64,000 bases of DNA from Amoebidium appalachense. Its lineage: Eukaryota > Ichthyosporea. This document shows, piece by piece, positions 1 through 15,511 of the stretch (position 1 is its first letter; every line of letters starts with the position of its first letter). Below the pieces are notes generated by a model. It did no database searches and had not been told where the DNA came from. It saw only the letters and a program-made list of their open reading frames with translations. The position numbers and the translations under genes were made by a program. Location of the stretch: positions 2,790,001 to 2,854,000 of the forward strand of contig CAVNZM010000008.1 in assembly GCA_963693365.1 (NCBI GenBank), written 5' to 3'.

Positions 1-128
1 GATGTATGATGTGTTGATGATTATGATATGAACGAAACGTAACAAATTACGATACTAACCAACTTAAAACGATACAGATGAGCGCGCCATGTCGCAAATG
101 CCCGTATTTAAAGTCTCTTTATCTCCCT

Positions 129-133
129 CCCCC

Positions 134-164
<31 letters not shown>

Positions 165-207
165 AAAAAAAAAAAAAAGCCTCACACATACACACACACA
201 CACACAC
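129..207. repeat. poly-C, poly-A and (CA)n cluster
   Basis: 26 C followed by 24 A, then a short CA run, lying downstream of the last recognised RCC1-gene exon and probably within one of its introns. Confidence 0.9.
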
Positions 208-336
208 CTCACAAACAAACTCCTCCCTGAATCTCCCACAAGACCCATTCATTCAACCATCCTTTTATACCTCATCACCAACACAATGTAAGAGAGGTAT
301 AGAAACATTTGGAGAAACACACAGGCACACCCACAC

Positions 337-1384
337 CTTGGCTCCAGCAGCGGTTTTATGCTCCGGCCAAACCCACACTGGCCCTCACGCTGCCTACCCC
401 AGCAGTAGACGTTACCAAGGTCATCCTGAGCACACCATTGCACATCAGAAATACAATTCCTCTCGTTTCTATTTCTTTTCAAGCAGCTGGAAACGAGAAC
501 GAATCACATGTTGATGTCTCCCACGCATAGATACCATATTTCCGTTATACTTTGAAGACCACTTGCTTTTGAACGAGGAGAAAAGCAAACTTGGTCTCCA
601 AATAAAACAACTTGAAAAACCACGTGTGATCTCCCCGCAGAAGTTCTTCTTTATGCCAACCCTGCATAGACGTACCAGTGTATCACTTTGCAGGTGCCCG
701 ACTTTTTTCACTGTGGAAATAAATGGCGATCACACCCTTCCTTTCTCTCCCTCCCTCCCTCCACCTCCCCCCCACCCCCACTAAAAATACAAGAATACAC
801 TTGGATGAAGTACCCCAACAAGTCCCTCTGTTTCATCCCTGTTTCAAGAAAAGACAAACGATTGAATTGTAACGACGACAAGAGATATGAGGAAATTCTC
901 ATAAGAGGATACTCACAATACATGCCGTGTGCTGCTCCCCGCATGAAACCTGGACTATCCTCTTCCCACGGAGCTCCCTGTCTATAGCCCCAGTAAGCAA
1001 ATGTTCCAGATCCAGATGTAACCTTCATTGACCAGCACTTCTGTTCTCAATAGCATGAAAAACATTTACCTAACTCTTTTATTCCTAGTTGGTTCAGTGC
1101 TTGAGCAACCCAAATGACACAGCTCTTATCAGAAACTGTATCATCAACTGTGTAAGTGTCCTTGCCCCCCCCAAAACCTACGTCAGTTGTGTGGATGTTT
1201 GCTCCAAAACAGGTGAATCCCCGAGCCTTTGTAACAGTTCTAGGCAGCGAGGACACGTCCAAAGAAAAGAACGAGCGCAAACGGGAGTCCGTGACTTACC
1301 AACTATAGCGGGCTCGAGGACATCCTTATCAGCCCCGGTCCCCAGTGCCCCTGAGCGCCCGTATCCCCACGAATACACGGCCAT
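337..1384 (-). CDS. RCC1-repeat protein, RCC1L-like (5' exons; 3' end outside or unresolved)
   Basis: RCC1 repeats build seven-bladed propellers; RCC1L is a mitochondrial member linked to ribosome assembly. The start ATG at 1384 has an A at -3 and an in-frame TAA four codons upstream. Exon 1 (1384-1300) encodes MAVYSWGYGRSGALGTG, a blade start, and ends at GTAAGT. Exon 2 ends at 1070 and holds ARGFTCFGA and VIWVAQALNQLG. Exon 3 (981-917) encodes RIVQVSCGEQHTACI. Exon 4 (425-337) encodes NVYCWGRQREGQCGFGR. Exons 2 to 4 join in phase. The exon 1 to exon 2 join does not: the best acceptor (CTAG at 1243-1240) leaves the wrong phase, so a weaker site pair or a base error is possible. The order GALG, GFT, VW..LNQLG, QVSCG, YGQCG-like resembles RCC1L from memory. 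The gene continues towards position 1. RCC1 family is fairly sure; the RCC1L assignment is tentative. Confidence 0.7.
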
Positions 1385-1647
1385 CTTAAACAGTTACTGA
1401 TTCGAGTGACTCTCTCTATGGGCACCCGTGACCCAGTGATCCCCAAAACGTTCTGTAAAATCCTGCCCTACTCTCTGAAAGAAAGTGCTTGCACCTATAT
1501 GCCAAAAGAGCTCCTCATAGGCGGCAAAGAACGCACCACACCAAGCATCACACGCCCTCAACTCCTACGTGTGATGCACGTGAAAAGTGGACGAATCGTG
1601 AATTCTGTTTGCCCCTTTCGTTGCTGGAGCTGTGTGAGCCACTGAGA

Positions 1648-1685
1648 TGACGTAATCCTTTTTAGTCTGCAGCAGTATGACGTAA
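1648..1685. promoter_or_regulatory. Pair of TGACGTAA (CRE/ATF-like) sites upstream of the RCC1-like gene
   Basis: Two identical TGACGTAA octamers at 1648-1655 and 1678-1685, 30 bp apart, lie about 265-300 bp upstream of the minus-strand ATG at 1384. A related TGACGATA follows near 1704. bZIP proteins of the CREB/ATF class bind this core in animals and fungi. The role here is inferred from position and duplication only. Confidence 0.3.
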
Positions 1686-2104
1686 TTCCATGACTTTGAT
1701 AAATGACGATATCGTACATTTGTGACAAACACGGTCTCCTTCTTCGAAGACTACCTTTATATTTGGCTCTCCCCGAGCAAACTGACTCCTGAGTCAGGGA
1801 GCATTTTCGTACTCTGTGGTTTCAAGGATCCCAGGCAGCTAATCCCAGGCTGCTTTAACTTCTTGGTTTAATCTACCCCGTGGGCACGAATTCACCACTA
1901 TGCCCATGTGAAAAGGCTATTCTGTTTGGGCGCTTCCTTGGCTTTAACAAGCGCTATTGTGTATATGAAGCCTGCTTCATTACAACGAACGGTGCTCAAT
2001 TGGAGTGCTGGCTTTGGAGTGCTGGCTCTGATCGTGATCATAAATATTGGCGTATGTGGTGCCAATATAACTGATATGTGTCTCTGTTTACAACTCATTT
2101 TTTT

Positions 2105-2131
2105 AAGTACCGACCCACTGGGTCGGTACTT
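2105..2131. repeat. Perfect hairpin, 13-bp arms with 1-nt loop
   Basis: AAGTACCGACCCA, one C, then its exact reverse complement. It is preceded by a T run and followed by TTAAAG. It lies between two minus-strand genes. It could be a cruciform, a protein-binding palindrome or a structured RNA end; no function can be assigned. Confidence 0.8.
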
Positions 2132-2368
2132 TAAAGCATCTAACAATACCAGCAACTTATACTCATTTGTGTAGATTTTTCTCTTTGTTGTACCGTCTAA
2201 CTGTTAACGAGTGCAACCAGTAAGGCTCATAAATCATCAACCACGAATCAGACGTCCTGATAACGGACCTTAAATTAATGCAAAAGGAGGCAAAGTGTCA
2301 ACGATGCTATGCACAAAGAAGAATAAGAATTATCACCCTTTATCTCAACGTTTTCTGATGGAACAATA

Positions 2369-2374
2369 TTTATT
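2369..2374 (-). terminator. AATAAA polyadenylation signal
   Basis: AATAAA on the minus strand about 160 nt downstream of the stop codon of the two-exon gene ending at 2533; a plausible poly(A) signal for it. Confidence 0.45.
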
Positions 2375-2532
2375 GCAAACAGAGAGTGACCAAGCTTTAA
2401 CAACACGATTACGATGCACAGCACTAAACGGTCTATCACTGAGTTGAGAACACAGAACTTTCACGTGTGCTTTTTCATTAATCATAATACACATTCTAAT
2501 CAACTCACGTTGAACTCCGTGTTGAACAAAAG

Positions 2533-3260
2533 TCAATATGTTGCTGAGAGATAAGGCAGGGCCGAGTAAAACTTAGGGGAAGAATGTTTTAGATCAACGT
2601 GTCTGTAAGGAGCAGGAGAAGGCACGGTGGCGTCAAGCTCCAGCGTAATCTCAATATCATCCTCCTCGCCCAGAAGAAGGTCCAACCCTAGGCACGAAGC
2701 CTCTTGTGCAGACACGAAGGCTTCCACAAAATCATATTTCTTCTCAACAGAGCAGGCATTCTTTTCTTCCTGCAGTGGCTCCTGTATAAAACAAAGAGGT
2801 GTTAAAAACAATTTGCAGTCATAGCGCAGGTTGGAGTGCAGTCAGACTCTCTCCAGCTTTGCTATTACTACAGCTAAAAGACCCACTAGCCTCAAGGGCA
2901 CTACCTCATCAAGCACGTACACAACCAAACTCACTTTTATAGCAACCCACACCCCCAACTTCCTGTAAATTTTGGGGAGAAAGAACTTCGAGAGGGCTCA
3001 CTTACGATAGTAGTTTCCAGAGCCCCGACTGTGTTGTTTAGTAAAACATGTCGCAACAGCGAACCTGCTCTTCTTCCTTTGTTTGCAACTGCCAACTTGT
3101 GTTTCGAAAGACTGATGATTTGACCACGAGACGGTACTCGTCTGGCTGAAAGTGCCCCTCTATCATATAGTTCGTCCTCTGGCAGCCACATGACATGTTG
3201 TGAAGTGAAGTTTGTGTGCTTTGATCCTACTGTGGACCACATATTCCCTCGTGCGTCCAT
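2533..3260 (-). CDS. Two-exon gene of unknown function, possible SERTA-like motif
   Basis: Exon 1 runs 3260-3006 and exon 2 runs 2781-2533 (stop TGA). The 224-nt intron has GTAAGT and TTTTATACAG ends, and both sides are phase 0, giving 167 residues. The ATG at 3260 sits in AAAATGG. Residues 50-82 contain SLSKHKL and then LLRHVLLNNTVGALE, which resembles the SERTA motif of CDCA4/SERTAD transcription cofactors (a small helical motif with LRRSVLI.NTLR). The second exon carries an acidic stretch (EEDDIEITLELD), a feature SERTA proteins use for activation. The match is short and made by eye. That this is a real small gene is well supported by splice sites and frame; its function is not. No signal peptide or membrane segment is seen. 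Confidence 0.65.
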
Positions 3261-6183
<2,923 letters not shown>

Positions 6184-6434
6184 GGGGGGTTTACGCTGTT
6201 TACTCGAGGCAAAGAGAGACCAGTCTCAGATATGGGGGGGTTTTGCTCGGAATATCCCCTCAGCAGTATATCATGATCACGTACATAGATGTCGGGTGAT
6301 GATTATACATCAGGGTTTACTTTCTCTATGAGACACCATAAAGATTCAGAAATCAATTAGTTGGGGTTCCCCGTTTTTTTCTTTTTTTTTTTGTTTTTTT
6401 TTCGGGCTCCCCTGGGACACTCGGTATCAGCTGG

Positions 6435-6513
<79 letters not shown>

Positions 6514-7747
6514 CACTAGAATTTTGTAATGATGTGTTTCTCAAGCCAATCAATACATCTAATAAACAGGTCGTAGTTTTAGTATAAAATCAAGGATGTT
6601 GTAATTTTCAGGTAGGCTATCTTTCTGGGTGTCTGTTGTGAATGTGACGTGTGTGTGTTGCGGTATTATGTGGTCTATCAAACTACATTTGGCGATACAT
6701 GACCGTTTAAACTGGTGTGTGTGTGTGTTGTTTGGGCATGCAAACGATGCCACCCTATACTTATTAGATCTCCACTGTATAGCACGTGTACAGTAAAAGC
6801 GTAGTATGTGATCAATAATACCATCAGCTAGAGAAAGACCAACAGGAAGGTAATATGTATTTAGGTGTTACACATTTGCGAGTGCCATATTTGGCAATAT
6901 GGTTAAGGCGGTCAGTATATATAAAACGAGACATAAGGCTTAGTTTTTCAAGGTGTATGCTTTCATCGGGTCTGGTGTCGTGTGGTATCTTTTCCATTTG
7001 TTATATTGCGTAATTATCTTGTGATTGTGTACATGTCTAATAAGTAAGTGGCAGTCCAAAGTCACACGCACACTTTTGCGGGTTTTATTTGTATTTGTGC
7101 CCGGGGGAAAAGGAGAGAGAGAGGGAAGGAAAGAGGGGAGAGGTGAGGAGGGGACAGGTCGGATAGAGAAGAGAGGGTGGGAGGGCAAATACTTCTTTAA
7201 GCGGCTTATGTGCTTATTGAATTTCAGCGCGAGATGGGATACAGTAGCAGCTATTGGGACCAGACCATATATCGAGAGCGTTACAGGCCCAGGTTTACAA
7301 CCGTTGTTAGATAGAAAGGAGGCAACTTCTGCTTCAAGGAAATTTGCCAAGGGTTTAAGCGCTCTAGTTCTCTCTTTCTTGATCCAAGCGGAGAAGGGGT
7401 AAACCATATTCACATGCCGGGAAGACAAAAGTGCGAATAAATGTAAGTCTAATAGAAGGATGGAGGGGTGTGTCTTTTAAAATATTAGCCGAGAAGAAAG
7501 CTAACCGCTTACGAGCCAGCTCTACCCTCTTTTCAACCATATGGGAAAACATAACACCAACAGAATTGACCGGAACACCAAGATATTTGTATTCTGGAAC
7601 GACAGGTACAGGTTTAGATGATGCTGTAAATGTGTGTAAATTGTTAGCTATATCAGGTACAAGAACACCACATTTGTCTGTGTTAAGGATCATAAGGTTT
7701 GCCTTTCACCACTCTGACACTACATCGAACAATCTTTGCAGGCGTCT
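6184..7747 (-). mobile_element. 5'-truncated non-LTR retrotransposon copy (copy B)
   Basis: On the minus strand this segment matches 38.66-40.26 kb (copy A) along its length, so both are the same family. Its 5' end (about 7747) falls inside the reverse transcriptase, next to AGACGCCTGCAAAG, which is the usual truncation of target-primed elements. Its 3' end is the GTAAACCCCCC sequence shared with copy A. Between them lie the RT C-terminal part, an internal (CA)n tract at 6436-6507 (written GT here) and a T-rich block matching the poly-A of copy A. There is no terminal poly-A tail. Confidence 0.85.
7364..7747 (-). pseudogene. Reverse transcriptase C-terminal fragment of copy B
   Basis: The reading frame encodes MILNTDKCGVLVPDIA, then PEYKYLGVPVNS and ARKRLAFF, the segment after the YADD box of non-LTR reverse transcriptases (the K.YLG motif is typical). 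Catalytic motifs are absent because of truncation. Copy A carries the same segment with slightly different frames, so neither is functional. Confidence 0.75.
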
Positions 7748-8077
7748 GACCGTCGGAAGGCTTAGCCGGACGGGCTTTTGCGGATTTTGACAATGAGGGA
7801 AGCGTCGGACATCACGGGCACCCTATATCATTATTACGCGTTTTTTCATTCCGACAACTTTTCATAATGAACGAAAACCTGTTTTCTAGGTAAAAACGAA
7901 TGAAACATGCACATCAGAGCCTGTAGATTTGTACCACGGCCCCGATGGAGTGAGGGCAGCCCTTACCCTAGCCCTTTCGAAATGTGAGGCCAATCAGATG
8001 ATCTGAATCTTCCAGTACCATAAGCCATATAAGGTTACGCATACGAATTCCAATGGGAATTCCGAACCAGTGTATTG

Positions 8078-8130
<53 letters not shown>

Positions 8131-8251
8131 GGGGGGGAGGAAGAGGAGCGGGATATGCATCAGTGGCCAGAACGAATACCGTCTTTGGTGCACGTGGGTG
8201 GAAACTTCGGAGACTCTTTAATACCATGATCACGCACATGCAGGGGGGAAA

Positions 8252-8289
<38 letters not shown>

Positions 8290-9194
8290 GGGGGGGGGGG
8301 CCCACCACCCCACTCGGCCAGGTGGGTCCCTCCCCCCCCCGGGGGGGGGGGGGGGGGGGACCCACCCACCCCTGCGGCTACCTTGGGGAGGGGGGGAGGG
8401 GGGGACCCACCCACCCCCGGGAGGGGGTGGTTGGAGGTGGTTCCCCCCCCCCCGAGGGGGGGGAGGGGGGTACCACCAGGGGGGACGTCGATATTTACTA
8501 CTCTCCCCCCCCATTTCAAATTCAAAAATCCCTAGGCAGTAGGCCTCTGTGGGGTCGTTACCCACGAACAGGCAGCAAAAAGGTTTAAACTGCAGAACAG
8601 CGAGGAGCAGAGCCACGGTTTTTTTTTTTTAAGGTCTATGTCGCCATTTCTCAATTATGACGTAGTTATGACGTAGTTCATAATTACATAATGTCATTGA
8701 TGATGTCACGAATTGAGAATGACGTCACCGAGTTACGAACATGGTGGCTCACGGCCAGCCGAAGCCGATAAAATTGAGCGCACTGATTGGTACTTTCCAT
8801 ATATGTAATGTTCGTTTTAGGAAAGTCCGGACATGGCAAAAATATCACATCACGATCGAGAAATGCCGACATAGTCGTTAACCCATTTTTAGGTTTAGTT
8901 TAGCACATGTGCACTATCTAATCGTGGGGAACCTGTTAATCATGCCAAATTGAAGTACTAGTACTCTTAATCGACTACAAACACCCCCCCACCTGCTCCT
9001 ATATTCCCAGTAGGGAAGAGGCACGTCTTCATTTCTTCACGGTGAAGTCTTTGCCGTTGCAAAGATTCTCTTCTCTCTTCGTTTTTTATTCGTTTTCTGT
9101 CACGTGCATCCTCCCGCCTTCTTCTTCCTCATTTTTTGTGTCTTGCCCAACTTTTCTTCTTCTATTTCCTAATCTCCTTATTTTTACAGCAATT

Positions 9195-9226
<32 letters not shown>

Positions 9227-9589
9227 CTTTTTTTTTTATTTTTTCCCTTTGAATTTTTTGTGCAAGTGTGCTCCAGTTGCCCGCTGGTGTGTTTTTGCAT
9301 CAATGATTACGATTGCAGATCCCGCACGTGCTTGAGCCTATTGCAACTGTCTTGTCCAAACTCGTGGTTGGTCCGAATTCACTTGACCTAGCAGACGCGT
9401 ACGCATTATCTCATGCATGTTAAAGCTGAAAGTGTTGTAGGTGCCCCACAGCGTGTACTTATGTGAGTGGATATAGGGCCCTCTTCAACGAATGCAAGGT
9501 GATGGCGTACACGGGACCCTGCAAATGTTGCAAATGCATAGCACACGAAGAGCACAGTCTCTGGCTGGTTCGATACATAAGTAAACTCG

Positions 9590-9628
<39 letters not shown>

Positions 9629-11331
9629 ACCACCATCTCCCCCGCCTCTTATGATTTCACAAACCTTCTCTTGGGCCCCACATGGGCTCACTCACCCCAA
9701 CAAGCATGCATGTACACAAATGCAAAACACGCTTTTACACTCGAAACACATTCTGTAAAACCTGTACATACACACCTACACACACACCTGCCTATACATT
9801 TCTACACACACACATGCAGCCATTCACATACACGCATACACACCTCCACACACACACAAATGCCATGCCGTGACCCAATGTCTATATCCCGCCCGCTTCT
9901 CGTTTGTGGGCAACGCAAGAGCACATCTACCGAAGCCGCACCGATGGATCCACCCTCCCATCGATATCACACCATGATAGTACATGTTCATGCACACTCC
10001 CCAATTTCTTGGCAACGCCCTAACCCCCCCCCCCCCCCCCCCCCCCGCCAAGATTTCTGCCCTCGAGCCACGACCCCTTAGCCCCTCTCCCTTTCTTCCC
10101 TCCCGAACTGCCTGCCCCCCCCCCCCCCCCCCCCCCCCCCCTCCCTGCCCCCTTCCCTAATCCCTTCCCCATGTCACAGCCAGAACGTAAACGCGGAGGT
10201 ACCCCTAGCGTGATTATAGAAGTCATTCACCCCTACATTCATCCTCAGCACACAGTCCTTTTCGTTTCCCCCCCCCCCCTCCCCCCTCCCCCCTTCTTCT
10301 ATGTGCAGGCAAATGCACATGGCACACACACACACAAACACACACACACACACACAAACACATACACACACACACACACACAGGGGGGACGGGGGGGGGG
10401 GGGGGTCCAGGAAAATCACGTATCCAACATATAGGCGGGTTACGTGATTCTCCTGAACGGGGGGTTTAGGGGGAGTACGAATTTCCTGGACACGTGATTT
10501 TCCTGCAACCCCCCCCCCCCCCCCCCCCCCCCCCCCGTTCCCGCCTTCCCACCCGTATTACTTACTACACATAATACAAAAAACACAACAAAGGCTGTAA
10601 CGCAGTTGCAGGCCATATCAAACGATCATCAATCGATTATCCGTCCCGGTTTTAACAAAAGATCACCATCTGTTTACCGCGGCTCATAGCCCAACCTAGC
10701 CTTCATGTTTACATTTGTCTTTTTCAGCTAAGTTTGATATGTCCCGGCCTCATGAAGCGTAACTATAAACCTTGTGCACGTGCCCCCCCCCCCCCCCCCC
10801 CCCCCGATCGACCAACCCCAACCGATGTTGAAGGCCAAGTAGGTTCAGGGATCCATCGTGCACAGTCACAGTGCTTGTTCGTGGCTACAGCAGGACAAAG
10901 GATTCTTTCCAATTAGCTTCGTGCCACTATCTGTCCAATTAGTTGCCTTCCCCTCCCCCCCCGCCCCCCTCTCTCTCTCTATCTCCCCCCTTCCCCTGTC
11001 CATCCCTCCTCTTCCCTCCCCCCCCCATCCCCCTGCCCTTCAAGCAACCCACCCACACATGCACACACACGTGTAGTACACATGCGCTTGTGAGGGCTCA
11101 TGTACACGCGCACACACACAGTCATAAAAACGCGCAGACAGATATGGTGCAATTATCCCGTCCGCTTAATTGTTCCCCCCCTCCCCCCCCCCCCCCCCCC
11201 CCCCCCCGCGCGCCGCCGCCCCTCCACACACACACGCTCACAAACACACACTCGCGCACACACACAAGCACACGCACACGCGCATACATACACGCACACG
11301 CGCACGTGCACTCTCCCTACCCCACACACGC

Positions 11332-11364
<33 letters not shown>

Positions 11365-13331
11365 TCAATCCAATCGACAAACGCAACGTGTTGGGTTTCT
11401 TTCCTTCCCCCCCCCCCCCCCCCCCCCCCCCTCCCCTCTCTTGCATACCCACCGACATACATAGCCGCAAAAGCACATAATACACACAGACACGGTATTT
11501 CAATCAGTTTTACATTGCTACAGATGTTTTCTCGATCCTGCACGCTGTTGGCAATTCTCGTCGTTACCGAGCATGCTCATTGTGTTTAATCTTGCATTTG
11601 TATTCATTACAGTAATATGTGGCCAGTGTTTCCCGTTGATATTTACAGCACACTGTCAGGCTAAGGCATCTTGTGTATATAGAAAACCTAAATGATAGTC
11701 CAAAGCAATTTTTGAAGGAGGAAGTGGTGAAGAAAGCAGGTTCAAGTGCGGGGGTGGTAAAGAAAGAGAAAGAAGGGGGCAGAGTTGGGAGGGTGGGGGG
11801 TGGGGGGGGGGGCGTTTAGAGGTCCAGGGAATGTTTGAAAACGAGGGGGGAGGGGGAGGGGGAGGGAGGGGGAGGGGGAGGGGAAGGGGGATACGATTGG
11901 ACCGGGATGGGGGAAATGGCTGGGAAGATATGATCCGAACAGCTCGGGTCTCCCTCCGTTTACACACATAACTTTACCCCCCCCCCCCCCCCCCCCCCCC
12001 CCCACAAACACACACACACCCATACACACACACACTGACACACACACACACACACAGAAACCTAACCACCCACTCATCCACCCACCCACCGGTGCTAATA
12101 CAAAAGGATATGTCTACACAAAGAAAGTAGTTTCTAATCCTGCCCTCCCCCCCCCCCCCCCCTCCCCCCCCCCCCCCCTCCTACCCGCCCTTTCCTTCCA
12201 TCCCAATATACTGTAAAATGCACGCGAACAATTTGCTTAAATCGCAGCCTTTTGCAAATGTTTCTTAGTGCTATCATGTTCCCTCCGTAACTTTCCTACG
12301 TCTGTTCTCCTTACAGTTTGGGGGCACACCTTACGTAGAGTGGGGCTTACACAGTCACACAATCTTTGGGCAAAACACGCCAATACATAACCCATGAGTC
12401 TGCCCACAGCATATCAATCATCAAATCTGAAACAAAGGAAGGGCCGTGTTTAAATTTCATAAAACAACACCCATCGACTGGCCGCATCGGTGAAGTTCTT
12501 TACCGATGTGGTTTGCCAGTTTACATCTCTAGTCAAAAACTTTGTAACCACTGTCAATAGACTTATAAACACATAAGTCATTGAATTAATCACAAGAAAA
12601 TCAGGCAATAAACCTCAAACAACAACTAGTATGAGTGTTCAGCAGTAGCCATGCGTGCCTTCAACACCCGCTCCCACATCCTCGTTTCTGATTGGGGCAT
12701 CATCTGTGCCGCAGCCAATCGGTTGAAGCGTACAATGCAGCGATGCAGCCTTTGCAGCATGCTGATTGGTTGGACGCAGCTACTGGCCGTTCCCTATATG
12801 CCAAACATTTGTGGTTATGTTCCTTCTTTTGAAGGGGGAGGGGGGGGGGGGGGAAGGAAGGGGGGGGGGGGGAGGAGTTTGACTGATGGGGCTGGGTGGA
12901 GAGAGTAATGAAAAACTTCTTCAGACCCAAGGAAGGAAGATGGGCACAGTGCCGGCGAGTACCGCACCCCAAGGTCTAGGCACACACATATTCACACTTG
13001 GTGAGGAGGGGCCGGAGGCGGAGGGGGGATGGATTTGGGGCGAAGGGGAATCGGGTGAGTGGTCGCGAGTAATGGTGCTGGTTGAGGTGGTGGAGAGAGG
13101 AAAATGGCTATATGAAAGGAGGGTGTTGGGGGGAGTGAGGAGGGGAAGGGGGAAAAGGGGGTATCGAAAGGAATGAGGCAGACGGGAAGTTATGAACTGT
13201 GAATGTGTAGTTCTCCCTCTCGTTTTCGGCACTGTGTGTGTGTGTGCTTGTGCGTGTGCGTGCGGGGAAAGGAAAATATGAGAAAAAAGAGGGGTCTTAA
13301 TATGAGACGAAGGAAGGTAGCCGGGAAACGC

Positions 13332-13365
<34 letters not shown>

Positions 13366-13607
13366 GGGGAGGAGAGGGCAGGGCGGTGGTAATAGTGGTA
13401 GGGGTGGGGTGGGAATGGGGTGGGGGTTGGAGGGGGGGGGCGGAGGGGGGGAGACGGAGGGCAAAGAGGTAAGGCACGACAATGTGGGAAAAGGAAGACT
13501 GCAAGTGGTAATGGCTGGGCACATAAATACAGATCAAGGTCTTTGCAGCGTGGTCAGAGTGTCCTTCTGGTTTCCTCAGTGTGAGAATATCGATTTCTCT
13601 CCCCCTA
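7748..13607. other. Gene-poor simple-repeat desert
   Basis: About 5.9 kb without a convincing gene. Main tracts: G runs 8080-8129 and 8242-8300 with G-rich sequence to 8470; C runs near 9199-9226, 9591-9628, 10022-10046, 10117-10141, 10511-10536, 10784-10805, 11179-11207, 11407-11431 and 11978-12003; G-rich near 12838-12873 and 13332-13360; CA-rich 9770-9860, 10320-10381 and 11225-11365. Three ATTGG/CCAAT boxes lie at about 12691-12770, which may mark a promoter of an unseen gene. Confidence 0.55.
8654..8727. promoter_or_regulatory. Cluster of TGACGTA/TGACGTCA motifs
   Basis: Two TGACGTAGTT words in tandem, a TGATGTCA and a full palindromic TGACGTCA at 8720-8727 within 75 bp. CREB/ATF-type bZIP proteins bind such cores. 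No gene start could be tied to it. Confidence 0.3.
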
Positions 13608-13854
13608 TTCAAACATATGTTGCGTTTATCTTGTGCAGAACATACCAAACAGAAGATCGAAGGCTTCTAGGTGGCGGAGGAGGAGGGCCCCCGGGGGGAA
13701 GGGGAGAACATTGGAACTAGAACAGTAAAAAACGTCCGAACGTAGATTGTGTGACTTTGTGGTGGCTGACTGGGATCTCTCGGAGGAACAGGCAGGGTTG
13801 GGGTGGGAATGGGCGAAGGGGGGAGGGGGACGAGGGGGGGGGGGGGGGGAGGAA

Positions 13855-13891
<37 letters not shown>

Positions 13892-14365
13892 GGGGGGGGG
13901 GAGGGGGGGGGGGGGAGGGGAGAGGGGGGGGGGGGGGGGGGGTCATATGACACGGATAAGGGTTGGGTTTGTACCTTGCACATTGTTGCCGTCAGACACA
14001 ACATGAAGGCAGCAAGAGCTTCAAAAGGGTGGGTGGTGGTGTCGGGTAGCGGCAGACCTTCCATATATGGCAGGTGCTGCATGGCATTGTCCACCTCAAG
14101 TATGGCCTCTGTGGTGGAATGTGGTGGAATGTGGTGGAATGTGTCGGAATGGAATGTGGTGGAATGTGGCGGAATGTAATGGAACGTGATGGAATGAAAT
14201 AGTGTTCAATGACATCCATTGTAATTGTTGTAACAAATGTCTCTATAAGGTAACATGACACGAAAAATGGTAACTCTTTCTGTGTGTGTGCGTGCGTGTA
14301 TGTATTTCACATCCACGTGTATTTACTATGAAGAGTATGGTGCACGTGTATGTATTTCAAGCAGG

Positions 14366-14454
<89 letters not shown>

Positions 14455-14703
14455 GAGGGGTTCGGTGTGCTGTGTGTGCATGTGAATACGTCTACATATG
14501 CACCTGCGTGTGTGCGCATGTACATGCGCAAGTGTGTGTGTGTGTGTGTGTATGTGCGAGTGTATGTATAATGATGTACGTGTGCACATGCACGTGGGGT
14601 CTGTGTGCTTATGGATGTGTGTGTGAGTGTGCGTAAGCGTGTGCACATGTGCATGTGGGTGGGTGGGTGGGGTTGAGCTGGGTGTGGGGGTTGGGGGTTG
14701 GGG

Positions 14704-14737
<34 letters not shown>

Positions 14738-15461
14738 GGGGGTGCAACACACCCACAGCCGTGATGGTGTCCTCATTCAGCCCACCCGTCAGCTTACACA
14801 ACACACGTGCCATTTTTAGGAAAATCCACGCAACTGGCACACCCGAAAAGGGGCCAGCCTCTCTTCCGCGTTTCTTGATTGGAGTAACACGGGTTATGGG
14901 TGGGTATGGTGTTGCCATATATGGAAGGGGAGGAGGGATGGTGATTGGTTGGTCGTTCGCGGAGAATCCTCTGGCGTCTTCGAGCAGCATAGTCTCGAGG
15001 ATGGTGTGATGTTTACCCAATGGGATCACGTGATCTTTCTTGCTGACCAATAGGAAATCGGCAACAGCAGGCAGATTTGGGATTGTGGGGTGACTTTCCG
15101 CATTCTTTGTATCTACAAATTTTGAACGTGTGGCCTTCCCGTTTATCTCGAACTGGGTCAAATGACGCGCTTTATTCAACGCACCAACGCTTTGTGCCGT
15201 TGTTTTGTGCGTGTGAACATGCTCTGTTTTTGGCGTGTTTTCTTCCTCGCGGATGGGTGGATACGCGGCCTGATAGCGGCTTGCCTGTGGCATCATCCCC
15301 GGATGTGTTAGTCAATTGTCTACGAACACTAGGCATGGCTGTGTGTGTTTCTGTGTGCGTGTGCGTGTGTTTGTGTTTGGGGGTGGGGTGAGGGGTTGGG
15401 GGTAGGGGGGAGGGTGGAGGGGGTGAATGGGTGGGTGGGCGGTGGTGGTGGTGGTGGTGGT

Positions 15462-15511
<50 letters not shown>

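Noticed and set aside
1908-2174. Hydrophobic 88-codon frame (LALTSAIVYMKPASL, VLALIVIINIGVC)
   Set aside because: It begins with GTG rather than ATG, and no splice partner or family was found; it might be an internal exon of a membrane protein but is not supportable.
12651-12908. Plus-strand frame starting MRAFNTRSHILVSDWG
   Set aside because: It runs into a poly-G tract, matches nothing known, and overlaps CCAAT boxes that suggest regulatory rather than coding DNA.
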